64,000 bases of DNA from Ruminiclostridium cellobioparum subsp. termitidis CT1112 (GCF_000350485.1 NZ_AORV01000026.1:1-64000); one strand, 5' to 3'. Shown: positions 1 to 8,591, counted from the stretch's first letter. Notes: a model not told the origin generated them from the sequence alone. Made by a program: numbers and translations.

Positions 1-208
1 GCTCATGGAGGTTAGCTTGAAAGACTTCACTTGCGTTCGTCTTCCAAACTAACCTGTGAATTTATGGCCGTGCGAAATATTCAAAGTATTTTAGCAATAC
101 TTTGAAAGCGCACATGGCCAATTAACCTCCTTTATTCGCCACATTGCGATAAAGGATATAAGTTTTCATTACATTTTGTGGCCACAAATGTGGCTCATGG
201 AGGTTAAT
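1..208 (+). repeat. Structured repeat leader, copy 1 (carries the SD of the TetR gene)
   Basis: This intergenic unit recurs at 15026-15244. It can fold into consecutive hairpins. Hairpin 1 pairs AGGTTAG (9-15) with CTAACCT (49-55), extended by AAGAC/GTCTT. Hairpin 2 pairs TGGCC (64-68) with GGCCA (116-120) around a perfect CAAAGTATT/AATACTTTG stem. Hairpin 3 pairs CCTTTAT-CGC with GCG-ATAAAGG (about 129-155). ATTAACCTCC (121-130) is a perfect 10-nt complement of GGAGGTTAAT (199-208), which holds the ribosome site of the next gene. The first 14 bases of the window equal 193-206, so a further unit may lie upstream. Function as a translational control leader is inference. Confidence 0.75.
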
Positions 209-832
209 GTGATAAAAGATAAAAATGATACAAAAAACCGGATACTGCAGGTTTCACTGGACCTATTCTCCCTCAGAGGCTACAGTTCGGTATCCATACG
301 CGATATATGCGGCAAGGTCGGTATAAAGGAAAGTTCGGTATACCACCATTTCAAAAGCAAGCAGGATATTTTTGACGTTCTCTGCAACTCCTTTACCGAA
401 ACCCTCTATGCATTACCCCAGGCCTTTTCTGTAGAGATGCAGAAAGTGACCTCGGTAAAGGATGAGGAGTTCATATTCGTATGCCAGAGCTTTGTTAACG
501 ACTATCTAATGAACGAAAAAATAAACAAGTTCATCCGGATGCTGATCATTGAGCAAGGCACCAATGTGCAGGCGGCTGAACTGTATCACCGGGTTTTGTT
601 CGACGATGCTCTTGCAGGACAGAAGGTCATATACCAATGGCTGGTGAACATCGGCTTCCTGAGAAATTCAGATGTAGATATGATGGTTATGGAATACTAT
701 TCACATGTTATTTATCTGTTTCACCGCTATCTTGCTGCAGGTGAAATAACCGCCGGGATCAGGGCCGAAGTTAACCGGAGCCTGTTAAGGCATATTCAGA
801 ATTTTCTGGCAAAATATAAAAAAGTTGATTAG
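209..832 (+). CDS. TetR/AcrR family transcriptional regulator
   Basis: This is a 207-aa protein with an N-terminal TetR helix-turn-helix (about residues 10-57: ILQVSLDLF, SIRDICGKVGIKESSVYHHF) and a variable all-helical effector domain. The GTG start at 209 is chosen because GGAGG at 199-203 lies 5 nt before it, the same geometry as in the second leader copy at 15235-15247. An in-frame TTG at 176 would put the start inside the leader hairpins. The gene is followed 16 nt later by an ABC-2 exporter, so it probably regulates that operon, most likely as an autorepressor. The ligand is unknown. Confidence 0.9.
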   Translation: MIKDKNDTKNRILQVSLDLFSLRGYSSVSIRDICGKVGIKESSVYHHFKSKQDIFDVLCNSFTETLYALPQAFSVEMQKVTSVKDEEFIFVCQSFVNDYLMNEKINKFIRMLIIEQGTNVQAAELYHRVLFDDALAGQKVIYQWLVNIGFLRNSDVDMMVMEYYSHVIYLFHRYLAAGEITAGIRAEVNRSLLRHIQNFLAKYKKVD

Positions 833-848
833 TCAGGGGGTATCAAAA

Positions 849-1769
849 ATGTCATATGTCATACAGACAAAAGGACTGGGCAAGTTATTCAAAAAATCCG
901 CTGCAGTCGACAGGGTGGACCTAAATGTTGAAAAAGGTGATATTTACGGTTTCATCGGTCAAAACGGCGCCGGAAAGACCACCACCATACGCATGCTGCT
1001 GAATTTGACAAGGCCCTCCTGCGGGACTGTGGAACTGTTTGGAGAAAAGGTAACAGACAGCAGCATATACCGGCATTTGAAGAAAATTGGCACAATCATT
1101 GAAACACCGGGGTTTTATCTGAACCTTACCGGAGAGGAAAATCTGGATATCCACCGGATCATGATGGATATTCCGGACAAATCCAGCGTTGACAGGGCTA
1201 TGAATTTGGTAGGACTGTCGGAGCAGAAAGGTAAAAAAACCCGTCAATACTCCCTTGGAATGAAACAGCGCCTTGGTTTTGCAAGAGCCCTCCTGCACGA
1301 TCCGGAGCTGCTGATACTGGACGAACCCACAAACGGGCTGGACCCCCAGGGAATCGTGGAAATCCGGGATATGCTTATAAATATTTCAAAGCAGGGCAAA
1401 ACCATACTCATATCCTCCCACATTCTGGCAGAAGTAGAGAAAATAATCAGCCGGGTGGGTATTCTACACAACGGGAAACTGCTTGAAGAGAGCAGCCGGG
1501 AAGTTTTCCTCAAAAAATGCGGCCATTCCATCCAGTATAGGGTCAGCGACCCTGTAAAGGCAGCCGGACTGATAAAAGGACTGGTGAACCAGCCGGATAT
1601 TACCGTCGACGGGGATCTCGTCATATTAAAAATTACAGAAAATGATAATAGCGGAAAAATTACAAAACTGTTGGTTGAAAACGATATTGATGTAAAGGAA
1701 AGCAAGCTTGTTCAGGCTTCTCTCGAGGATTACTTCATCAAACTTACAGGAGGGGGCATTCATGTATAA
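849..1769 (+). CDS. ABC-2 type exporter, ATP-binding protein (BcrA/CcmA-like)
   Basis: This 306-aa ATPase would energise the two membrane proteins encoded just downstream. It has Walker A GQNGAGKTT (about residues 42-50), signature YSLGMKQRL, Walker B LLILDEPTNGLD and H-loop SSH, then a C-terminal extension typical of bacitracin/lantibiotic-immunity-type exporters. ATG 849 is preferred over the ATG at 825 because AGGGGG at 835-840 lies 8 nt upstream and the earlier start would overlap the TetR stop. The substrate could be an antimicrobial peptide or lipid-active compound, judged by family only. Confidence 0.92.
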   Translation: MSYVIQTKGLGKLFKKSAAVDRVDLNVEKGDIYGFIGQNGAGKTTTIRMLLNLTRPSCGTVELFGEKVTDSSIYRHLKKIGTIIETPGFYLNLTGEENLDIHRIMMDIPDKSSVDRAMNLVGLSEQKGKKTRQYSLGMKQRLGFARALLHDPELLILDEPTNGLDPQGIVEIRDMLINISKQGKTILISSHILAEVEKIISRVGILHNGKLLEESSREVFLKKCGHSIQYRVSDPVKAAGLIKGLVNQPDITVDGDLVILKITENDNSGKITKLLVENDIDVKESKLVQASLEDYFIKLTGGGIHV

Positions 1770-2475
1770 ATTATTAAATCTGGAATTCAGAAAACTGAAG
1801 GGGACGTTCCTTCTCCTGCTGGTTCCCGTTACTTTTCTGATACCTCTCATTCTTGTCCTCATCCAGTATGCTTCAGGCCCAAAGGCATCCTTACCGGATA
1901 TCATAACAAAAAGCAGTGTTTTTATTCAGATGATATCCTTTGCATGTATTGTGATTTCTGGATGTTACATAACCACAAGGGAATATAAAAGCAACATGCT
2001 GCCTTACCTGGCTGTTACGCCAAATTCCATGGTCCGGGTCCTGTTCTGCAAGCTCATCCTGTTGTTTATGGAGACTTTTGTACTTCAGCTGGCCATTTTC
2101 GGAGCTTTGTTCTGTGTCAACACGGTCGTTGACGGTTTTGACGGTGATATTGCCGTCCGCTTCCTCGTATCGGGCGTCTTAAGTGCATTGTTTCTGGGCT
2201 GCCTGATACCGGCCATTATCTTTATAGCTTTATGGAGGCAGAGCTTTGCCGGCTCATCAATTATTTTCCTTGTCCTGTTCATGCTCACATTTCCATTTAC
2301 TTTCATGAGCTATGGTTATATTTTTCCCCATCTGGTACCCATTATCCTTGTATCCAAATATCTGGGCTATGAACGTTACACCCGAATGGGCTACGGGCCC
2401 GGAATCCTGATCCTTGCCGGCACTTTTGCAGCTTTTTCATACCTGTCGGTACGCTGTATAAAGAAAAAGGAGTGA
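1762..2475 (+). CDS. ABC-2 type exporter permease, first subunit
   Basis: This 237-aa membrane protein has about six hydrophobic segments and a short cytoplasmic N-terminus rich in Lys/Arg (YKLLNLEFRKLKGTF), as in BcrB/NatB-like permeases. The start at 1762 has GGAGGGGG at 1749-1756 and overlaps the end of the ATPase gene by 8 nt, which suggests translational coupling. Upstream in-frame starts from 1708 lie inside the ATPase gene and are rejected. It would pair with the next gene as a heterodimeric membrane channel. Confidence 0.85.
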   Translation: MYKLLNLEFRKLKGTFLLLLVPVTFLIPLILVLIQYASGPKASLPDIITKSSVFIQMISFACIVISGCYITTREYKSNMLPYLAVTPNSMVRVLFCKLILLFMETFVLQLAIFGALFCVNTVVDGFDGDIAVRFLVSGVLSALFLGCLIPAIIFIALWRQSFAGSSIIFLVLFMLTFPFTFMSYGYIFPHLVPIILVSKYLGYERYTRMGYGPGILILAGTFAAFSYLSVRCIKKKE

Positions 2476-2481
2476 TGGATA

Positions 2482-3216
2482 ATGCTGAGATTAATGGAAG
2501 CCGAGATAAAAAAACTGCATGCCTCAAAAATGTGGTGGCTGCTTGCGGCCGGGGCAGTATTGCCGGCGCTGATCACCAGCCTTTCCTTCCTGGAGGACAG
2601 GGATATTTCATGGCTGATTTTCATGCATGTGGCGCTGCTGATATTCAATGTTCAATCCCTTCTGATCTTTTCCTCCTTTGCAGCCTTCCTCCGGGCCAGG
2701 GAATATGAAGAAAACATGCTGGAGGTAATCCTATGTTATCCGTACCCGAAACGTAACTTTCTATTTTCCAAACTGGTTATTATGCTTTTAGCCATTGGAA
2801 TAACGGTTATTTTATTCGGCATGTGCACCCTGCTTTCAGGTTCAATACTCCTCAAGGCATCACTGCCGCCGGCATTATTCCGGCATTTTATAAAAATCCT
2901 GCTGCTTGTGAGCCTGATGCATTTTCTATTGAGTCCGGCAGCCTTTTTTCTTGCAGGGCTCACCCATATGGCCGTATCCGGAGTTATCTACGGAATAGCC
3001 GGCATGTGCCTGTGTATGATGCTGTACAGTACTGATTTTATACAATTCATTCCCATGTGCATCCCTTTCGTTCTGACAGATCATATCTTGGGCATGGATG
3101 TAATGAAGATCCTGCCTGATTACGGTGTTCACTGGAGCATCCTGGCGGTCTGGCCCGTCCTTTTCCTCTTTGCGGATGCAAAAAAGCAGGAGGATATCTA
3201 CAGCAGAAGCCAGTAG
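2482..3216 (+). CDS. ABC-2 type exporter permease, second subunit
   Basis: This 244-aa polytopic protein starts MLRLMEAEIKKLHASK and has about six membrane segments. AAGGAG at 2467-2472 supports the ATG at 2482, only 6 nt after the previous stop. It resembles the first permease in layout (basic amphipathic N-terminus, then hydrophobic helices) but not closely in sequence. It is the last gene of the TetR-ABC operon. The next gene is convergent, and no clear terminator hairpin is visible in the 37-nt gap. Confidence 0.85.
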   Translation: MLRLMEAEIKKLHASKMWWLLAAGAVLPALITSLSFLEDRDISWLIFMHVALLIFNVQSLLIFSSFAAFLRAREYEENMLEVILCYPYPKRNFLFSKLVIMLLAIGITVILFGMCTLLSGSILLKASLPPALFRHFIKILLLVSLMHFLLSPAAFFLAGLTHMAVSGVIYGIAGMCLCMMLYSTDFIQFIPMCIPFVLTDHILGMDVMKILPDYGVHWSILAVWPVLFLFADAKKQEDIYSRSQ

Positions 3217-3253
3217 TCTGCAACCTCTAAAACGTATATTGTCCGGTTGAACC

Positions 3254-5050
3254 TCAGAAAGCCGGCCGTTTCCACACTCCCCTGCTGTTGGTTCCGGCAA
3301 AGATCTCCTTGCCGCTTATGCCCAAAGAGTACACATCAATATTTGTCAAACCCGAATCAAGCTCCCTCCAGTTTTTCCCGCTGTCAGCCGAAAGAAAAAC
3401 ACCTCCGCCATATGTCCCGGCATAAATTGTTGTACCGCTCACGGCCAGAGAATTGACGTTTTTGTTTTTCAGTCCGGAATTGGCCGGATTCCAGCTTTTG
3501 CCGCCGGCCTCCCAACTGAAAACGCCGCTCCCGGGAGTTCCGGCAAAGATATTTGTGCCGCTGACGGCAAGAGAAAATATCTGGGAATTTGTCAGGCCCG
3601 AATTTACCGGGGTCCAGTTTGCACCATTGTTTGCCGAAACAAAAACACCGTCGCCGAAAGTTCCGGCAAATATATTTTCGCCGTTGACTGCAAGGGAGCC
3701 CACATTGAGGTTTGTCAGCCCGGAATTGGCAGGGCTCCAGCTTTTTCCGCCATCGGCAGAGATAAAAATACCCCCTCCCAGAGTTCCGGCAAAGATTTTG
3801 GTACCACTGGCGGCAAGGGAATAGACATACCTGTTTGTCAATCCAATATTTACCTCCCTCCAGCTTGCGCCGCTGTCGCCTGAAAGAAAAATACCTCCGC
3901 CGTTGGTTCCTGCCAAAATATTGGTACCGCTCATGGCAAGAGAAAAAACATAGGGGTTGGTCAAACCTGAATTTACCGCTTTCCAGCTTTGGCCTCCGTT
4001 CTCGGAGAGAAATGCACCTGCCCCATTAGTTCCGGCAAAAATTTTCGGCCCGCTCATGACAAGAGCTCCCACATAAATATTCGTCAGGCCCGTATTAACC
4101 GGACTCCAGCTCGTGCCCCCGTCTGCCGAAAGAAAAACACCCCCTCCGTCTGTTCCTGCATAGATATTTTCTCCAACTGCGGCAAGGGAGTAGACATAAG
4201 TATTTGTCAATCCCGAATTTATCCCCTTCCAGCTTGTGCCGTCATCCTCCCACAGAAAAACACCTCCGGCCGTACCGGCCAGGATGTCTGTACCGCTTAC
4301 GGCAAGAGAGTTGATATACTTGTTTGTCAGACCCGAGTTAAGGGCTTCCCAGCTGCTGCCGTTATTATTGGTAAGGAAAACGCCTCCTCCGTATGTCCCG
4401 GCGAAAATTGTCCTTCCGCTCACAGCCAGAGAATTTATTTGCAGGTTTGTCAGCCCTGAATTCACCGGACTCCAGCTTTCACCGTTGTCGGTTGAAAGAA
4501 TAACTCCTCCGTCCTCGGTTCCTGCAAATATATTGTTGCCGCTGATGGCAAGAGAATTTATATTAACCGGTGTGAGCCCTGAATTTACCGAAGTCCAGTT
4601 TGTACCGCCGTCTGCAGACAGAAAAATGCCGTTGCCGGTTCCGGCAAAGATACTTGTGCCATTTACTGCAAGGGACAGGACAATAGTATTTGACAGTTCG
4701 GAATCCAGCAGCCTCCAATTTGCACCTTTGTCGTTGGAGATATAAACACCTTCCCCGGTTCCTGCAAGGATATCCGTGCCGCTGACAGCAAGAGAATAAA
4801 TATTGTTGTTGGTCAGCCCGGAATTAACCTCGTTCCAGCTTGTACCATTGTCGGCCGATAAAAAGATACCTCCCCCCTGGGTTCCGGCATAAATATTCCC
4901 GCCCTCGATTGCAAAGCAATGGATGTAGCCGCCATAGGGCCCGCTGGTCTGTACCCAGGGTTCGGATGACGATTTCTCAGGAATAAACAATATCACAGAC
5001 ACCAGCAATATCAGAAACGCTGGCAGTAGATAGCGGTATAGCTTTTTCAT
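3254..5050 (-). CDS. Secreted or membrane-anchored BNR/Asp-box beta-propeller repeat protein
   Basis: This 598-aa protein has an N-terminal hydrophobic anchor (LLPAFLILLVSVILFIP, about residues 7-23) and then about 13.5 tandem repeats of about 41 residues. Each repeat reads roughly S-L-A-V-S-G-x-x-I-F-A-G-T, then G-G-G-V-F-L-S-x-D-x-G-x-S-W, then N-S-G-L-T-N. The S-x-D-x-G-x-S-W part is an Asp-box (BNR), as in sialidases, Vps10 and Ycf48-type propellers. No enzymatic residues are recognised, so a binding or scaffolding role outside the cell is likely. GGAGAAAG lies just before the ATG at 5050. Two seven-bladed propellers would need 14 blades, close to what is seen. Confidence 0.85.
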   Translation of the reverse strand: MKKLYRYLLPAFLILLVSVILFIPEKSSSEPWVQTSGPYGGYIHCFAIEGGNIYAGTQGGGIFLSADNGTSWNEVNSGLTNNNIYSLAVSGTDILAGTGEGVYISNDKGANWRLLDSELSNTIVLSLAVNGTSIFAGTGNGIFLSADGGTNWTSVNSGLTPVNINSLAISGNNIFAGTEDGGVILSTDNGESWSPVNSGLTNLQINSLAVSGRTIFAGTYGGGVFLTNNNGSSWEALNSGLTNKYINSLAVSGTDILAGTAGGVFLWEDDGTSWKGINSGLTNTYVYSLAAVGENIYAGTDGGGVFLSADGGTSWSPVNTGLTNIYVGALVMSGPKIFAGTNGAGAFLSENGGQSWKAVNSGLTNPYVFSLAMSGTNILAGTNGGGIFLSGDSGASWREVNIGLTNRYVYSLAASGTKIFAGTLGGGIFISADGGKSWSPANSGLTNLNVGSLAVNGENIFAGTFGDGVFVSANNGANWTPVNSGLTNSQIFSLAVSGTNIFAGTPGSGVFSWEAGGKSWNPANSGLKNKNVNSLAVSGTTIYAGTYGGGVFLSADSGKNWRELDSGLTNIDVYSLGISGKEIFAGTNSRGVWKRPAF

Positions 5051-5151
5051 GTTCTTTCTCCTTGTAAACGGCAGCTGTCACCATTTCATGCAAAAGTTCC
5101 CGAGGAAGATGCTGCAGCTGCTGTAATGTGCAGCCGGGATGTATTGACAAT

Positions 5152-5179
5152 AAGCCGCCTGCTTTAAAACAGGCGGCTT
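5152..5179 (-). terminator. Rho-independent terminator after the CE4 deacetylase gene
   Basis: AAGCCGCCTG (5152-5161) pairs perfectly with CAGGCGGCTT (5170-5179) around an 8-nt loop. On the minus strand it is followed by TTATTG. It lies 18 nt past the stop of the deacetylase gene. Confidence 0.75.
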
Positions 5180-5196
5180 GTGAAACTGTTCCGGTC

Positions 5197-6216
5197 TTAA
5201 TATTGTGCGAAGCCGAAGCCGCGGTTCTTGAGATTCTGAACAATGGTGGCAATGGCGTTGTTAGTGGTCTGGTACGAATCGTGCATCAATGGATTGCCGC
5301 CGGCATTCAGGCTGTTGCAGGCGTTGATGATTGACTGCGTGCTGGCTCCGTTCCAGTCCTGTGTATCAACAGTGGGACTGATGATGGACAACCCCAGTGC
5401 CGAACATGCCTGCTGGATGGTGGAGTTGCTTTCGAGATAGGGCAGTCGGATCTTTGTGGGCTTGGGAGCTCCGCCGTTCTGGATGGCTGTGTTGCACGCA
5501 CTGAGATCGTTATATACCTGCTGATAGCTCCAGCCGGTCATATGCTGGTGGGTCTGGCTGTGGTTCTGGATGCTGAAGCCGGAGTTTTTATATGCATTCC
5601 AGCCTGTCTGGTTGCCGGCAATATTCCTGCCGATGACAAAGAAAGTGGCCTTGCTGCAGCCTGCACTTTTAAGGTTGTTTACCAGAGTTGCCGAAGTGCT
5701 GTTGTTCGGCCCGTCGTCAAAGGTGAGATAAACATTGCCGCTGCTGCCGCCACCGTCGTTACCACCGGTGCTGCCGCTGATTTCCAGATAGTCCACATAG
5801 ACATCCCAGCTCCCGGTATCATTGGTCACTATGAGCTGAACGGGGTAGCTGCCTGTTTGCGGGGTGCAGGTGAAGGACCGGACCGTAGGAGTGGTGCCGC
5901 TGAAGCTCACTCTGCCCATCTCATAGCCATTCATCCTGACAGCTACCGTAGCGGTGCTGGAATTGTTGGAACACCCTCTGACACTGATGGTTTTCTGGGT
6001 GTTGTCCCAGCTGATATTGCCGGTTTGGCAATAATCATTATTGGCATATAAGGCCACCCCGGAAAAGGGTGAATTGATTTTTGCGGCGTACTGACCGCCC
6101 AGGGTCATACTTTCGCATTCATATCTGACCGACGCCGCCACTGCCGGTAAACCGCTTGAAAACACTATAAACAAGGAAAACAATAATGCCGTTGCCGAAG
6201 AAAGAAATTTTTTCAT
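5197..6216 (-). CDS. Secreted CBM-CE4 polysaccharide deacetylase (acetyl xylan esterase-like)
   Basis: This 339-aa protein has a Sec signal peptide (to about residue 30, LPAVAA), a CBM6/36-like carbohydrate-binding module (about 32-150, starting YECESMTLGGQ) and a glycine/serine linker. A NodB/CE4 catalytic domain follows (about 160-339). CE4 motifs are present: TFDDGP (metal and catalytic Asp), NHSQTHQHM (metal His pair), RLPYLES, VDTQDWNG and LMHDS. It probably removes acetyl groups from xylan or a related plant polymer. ATG 6216 is used because AAAGGAGG lies 7 nt upstream; the TTG at 6222 is too close to the SD. A terminator follows at 5152-5179. Confidence 0.9.
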   Translation of the reverse strand: MKKFLSSATALLFSLFIVFSSGLPAVAASVRYECESMTLGGQYAAKINSPFSGVALYANNDYCQTGNISWDNTQKTISVRGCSNNSSTATVAVRMNGYEMGRVSFSGTTPTVRSFTCTPQTGSYPVQLIVTNDTGSWDVYVDYLEISGSTGGNDGGGSSGNVYLTFDDGPNNSTSATLVNNLKSAGCSKATFFVIGRNIAGNQTGWNAYKNSGFSIQNHSQTHQHMTGWSYQQVYNDLSACNTAIQNGGAPKPTKIRLPYLESNSTIQQACSALGLSIISPTVDTQDWNGASTQSIINACNSLNAGGNPLMHDSYQTTNNAIATIVQNLKNRGFGFAQY

Positions 6217-6222
6217 ATACAA

Positions 6223-6457
6223 ACCTCCTTTCTTTTGAAATTTTTATACCAACATGAGTTTTATGATCCTTCCAGGTGATGCTTATGGATAAAAACCGTA
6301 TGAAGAGGTTTGACTTTGAGCAGCAATAAATATTTTTACAATATTTGAAATTACTTTAATATATTGTAAATTATATTTATTTTTCCATATATTTTAAATG
6401 TATTTTTTTTACTGAAATAAGTAATTTTTTTACCAGTTTGTCCTCTTTATATAAAAT
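6223..6457. other. AT-rich gap upstream of the deacetylase gene
   Basis: About 235 nt of very AT-rich sequence separates the deacetylase start from the terminator of the glycosylase gene. It probably holds the deacetylase promoter. I see no hairpin or convincing reading frame in it. Confidence 0.4.
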
Positions 6458-6491
6458 CAGGGACGTGAAAGTTATCACTCCCACGTCCCTG
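6458..6491 (-). terminator. Terminator after the DNA glycosylase gene
   Basis: CAGGGACGTG (6458-6467) pairs with CACGTCCCTG (6482-6491) around a 14-nt loop. On the minus strand it runs into ATTTTATAT. It lies 34 nt past the glycosylase stop. Confidence 0.7.
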
Positions 6492-6525
6492 GCATTGTCA
6501 TTTCTCTGCTTTATTCAGTATTTAT

Positions 6526-7137
6526 CTATTTTACCGACACATATTTATTGTCCTTTATATAAAATCTCCAGGGATAATCCTTTGCTTCCCCGGCATAGTC
6601 AACCCCCACCCGTGCAGTGGATACCATGCTGAATTTTTCATCCGCTCCTTCTTCCACATATAGCCTGCTGCCGCACAAATCTTCACCGTTTAAATTCTTA
6701 TCGATTAAAAAAGCATTGCATAATTTCCCCGGCCCGTTGGTCAGCCCTTTAATCTGGCTGACAGTTAATTGATCATATGGCTTTTTAAACCTGTTTTGAG
6801 ACATGAGGTCAAACCCCTCTATGGGTTCCACAGCCCTTATGAGAACAGCCTGGGGATTTCCTTCCTCCCTGGTGACTATATTAAAGCAGTAGTACATACC
6901 GTAAATAATAAATACATAGGAAAATCCCGGCCCACCGTACATAACCTCTACTCTTGGTGTTCTTTTCCCTCCATAGGAATGTGCGGCTTTATCCTCGATA
7001 CCCATATATGCTTCGGCTTCAACGATTCTGGCAGCAATCCTTTGTCCCCCGATGCGGTGTACAAGCACCTTTCCCAGGAGTTCTTTTGCAACTGTCAATG
7101 AATCCCTGTTGTAAAAATCCCTTTTCAATATTTTCAT
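6526..7137 (-). CDS. DNA-3-methyladenine glycosylase (AAG/MPG family)
   Basis: This is a roughly 203-aa base-excision repair enzyme that flips out and removes alkylated purines. Family features are visible: RDFYNRDSLTVAKELLGKVLV at the start (key part LLGK), the catalytic stretch IVEAEAYMG with its Glu, HSYGGKRTPR, VMYGGPGFSYVFIIYGM and FNIVT, and NGPGKLC near residue 140. The length is normal. The start is uncertain: ATG 7137 gives the usual family N-terminus, and ATG 7152 adds five residues; neither has a strong ribosome site. It stands alone, with its own terminator. Confidence 0.9.
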   Translation of the reverse strand: MKILKRDFYNRDSLTVAKELLGKVLVHRIGGQRIAARIVEAEAYMGIEDKAAHSYGGKRTPRVEVMYGGPGFSYVFIIYGMYYCFNIVTREEGNPQAVLIRAVEPIEGFDLMSQNRFKKPYDQLTVSQIKGLTNGPGKLCNAFLIDKNLNGEDLCGSRLYVEEGADEKFSMVSTARVGVDYAGEAKDYPWRFYIKDNKYVSVK

Positions 7138-7184
7138 TTTCCAATTTCCCATTTCAAAAATTTTTTATCCTAGCAATTGGGAGC

Positions 7185-7400
7185 TCATACGTTTTCTCCC
7201 CTGTCGGCATTCAGCATTTTTTCAAAAGCCTCATAACGGTTGCGCAGTACATTCTCATGATTTTCTTCATCTATTCTCAATTGTTCAAAAAATTTCTTAA
7301 CTTTTGGATCTTTTGCCTTTTCAGCCAGTATTTGATAACGTTTCTGGGCTTTAATCTCATCTTCAATAGCTTCTAAAATGCCCTCCAATATCTGCTGCAT
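7185..7400 (-). CDS. Small ferritin-like (rubrerythrin-type) helical protein
   Basis: This 71-aa protein is almost entirely charged helix. It has E-x-x-A-x-x-R-Y (EIKAQKRYQ) near residues 15-23 and the iron-ligand-like D-E-E-N-H-E at about 44-49. That resembles the helix pair of rubrerythrin domains, but only about half of a four-helix bundle is present, so a dimer would be needed. AAGGAGG lies about 8 nt before the ATG. The function is unknown; a role in iron or peroxide handling is inferred from the motif only. Confidence 0.7.
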   Translation of the reverse strand: MQQILEGILEAIEDEIKAQKRYQILAEKAKDPKVKKFFEQLRIDEENHENVLRNRYEAFEKMLNADRGENV

Positions 7401-7442
7401 GCAGCTTCCCTCCTTAAACTCATTAATATGAAATCCAATATA

Positions 7443-8591
7443 CTAGTCCGATGGCGGTAATAGTTTTACTACAACCAGTGTTATATCATCTTTTATTTTC
7501 TCATATCTTAAAAAATCAGTAAAATCCTCCTGAATCCTCCTGATAATATGAGGGGGATCCATGCAGTAGATTCCACCGAGCAGTCCCTTTAGCCTGTCTT
7601 CATAAAATTCATTATTGGATCTCTGCTCCGGCAATCCGTCAGACATAATAAACAGGGTCATGCCAGGGGAAAGCGGCAGAGAAGAATCCTCATAAATTAA
7701 CAAATCGGCACCTATAGCTGCTGATATTGGGAGCCCCGCACGGTTCAGCTCTACTATATCATCCCCATTTCCGGCCAACAAAGGACAGGTATGCAGACCC
7801 GCATTACAATATGTCAATTCCTTTGTCTTCAGATCAAAAACGGCTATGAAAAGGCAAACCAAATATTCGTCCGGATACCCTTCCTTTAAATATTGTTCAA
7901 TAAAAAAATGCATGATTTCTTTAGGTGACAACAATTGTCCCGGTATATGCTTGAGTCTGAAAAAACTTCTTATTGTATCTTTTACGAAAATAGCCAGCAT
8001 GGCGCTATCCAACCCATGTCCTGAAACATCGGCTATAAAGCATACATATTGTTCAAAATAATCATCCAGCAGTCCATTTTCCACTTTAAACGCATCAAAT
8101 AAATCCCCTCCCAGTTCTTCGGCGGGAATATACAGGGAAGAAAAAGATATATTCGGGGTATCGGGAAGACTCTCAGGCAGGGAGCGCTTGTGAATTTTAA
8201 CGGCATTTGTTATTTCTATATCCAGCTTTTTTCGTATTCTTTCATATTCCACATATTTTTCATTACCGTAAATATATATAAGATTATCCTTCCGGAAAAA
8301 CTTGAGATGAAGCTTCAACACATGGTGCCTGCCATGTAATAAAAACTCCGCCCAGCCCGTGGGCTCTTCCGACAGACTGTTCAGCAAGGCTTTGGCCTTA
8401 CCGGCTTGAATGTCCTCAAGTATATCCAAAAAGTTTTTTCCTTGCAGCTCGGAACCGGTATAACCCAGGTATGACTGCATGGCCTTATTGGAGAAAACTA
8501 TCCGCCCGCCGGCATTGCAAACCAGAATCCTGTCATCAATCATACCGACTATTGTCTCATTTATTTTCGTTGTGTCAAAGTCCATCTCCAA
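7443..8591 (-). CDS. PAS domain-containing PP2C-type (SpoIIE/RsbU) serine phosphatase
   Basis: This 382-aa cytoplasmic signalling protein has an N-terminal PAS domain (about residues 12-115, containing DDRILVCNAGGRIVFSN) and a C-terminal SpoIIE phosphatase domain (about 150-380). Metal-binding landmarks are GGDLFDAF, DVSGHGLDSAML, and MSDGLPEQ with KDDITLVVV near the end. Such proteins dephosphorylate anti-anti-sigma factors in response to a signal sensed by PAS. No anti-sigma partner is encoded nearby. The start is either TTG 8591, with GGGGGAG 7 nt upstream, or ATG 8585. It is not SpoIIE itself, because the membrane domain is absent. Confidence 0.85.
   Translation of the reverse strand: MEMDFDTTKINETIVGMIDDRILVCNAGGRIVFSNKAMQSYLGYTGSELQGKNFLDILEDIQAGKAKALLNSLSEEPTGWAEFLLHGRHHVLKLHLKFFRKDNLIYIYGNEKYVEYERIRKKLDIEITNAVKIHKRSLPESLPDTPNISFSSLYIPAEELGGDLFDAFKVENGLLDDYFEQYVCFIADVSGHGLDSAMLAIFVKDTIRSFFRLKHIPGQLLSPKEIMHFFIEQYLKEGYPDEYLVCLFIAVFDLKTKELTYCNAGLHTCPLLAGNGDDIVELNRAGLPISAAIGADLLIYEDSSLPLSPGMTLFIMSDGLPEQRSNNEFYEDRLKGLLGGIYCMDPPHIIRRIQEDFTDFLRYEKIKDDITLVVVKLLPPSD

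Noticed and set aside
1708-1761. Upstream start for the first ABC-2 permease
   Set aside because: The extra residues fall inside the ATPase gene, and the strong GGAGGGGG site points to ATG 1762.
3254-5050. Regular repeats considered as a CRISPR or noncoding tandem array
   Set aside because: The period of about 123 nt corresponds to a 41-residue protein repeat in a fully open frame with a signal anchor and ribosome site. There are no short identical repeats with unique spacers.
7443-8591. Calling the phosphatase SpoIIE
   Set aside because: It has a PAS domain and lacks the ten-helix membrane region of SpoIIE; the catalytic domain alone does not define sporulation function.
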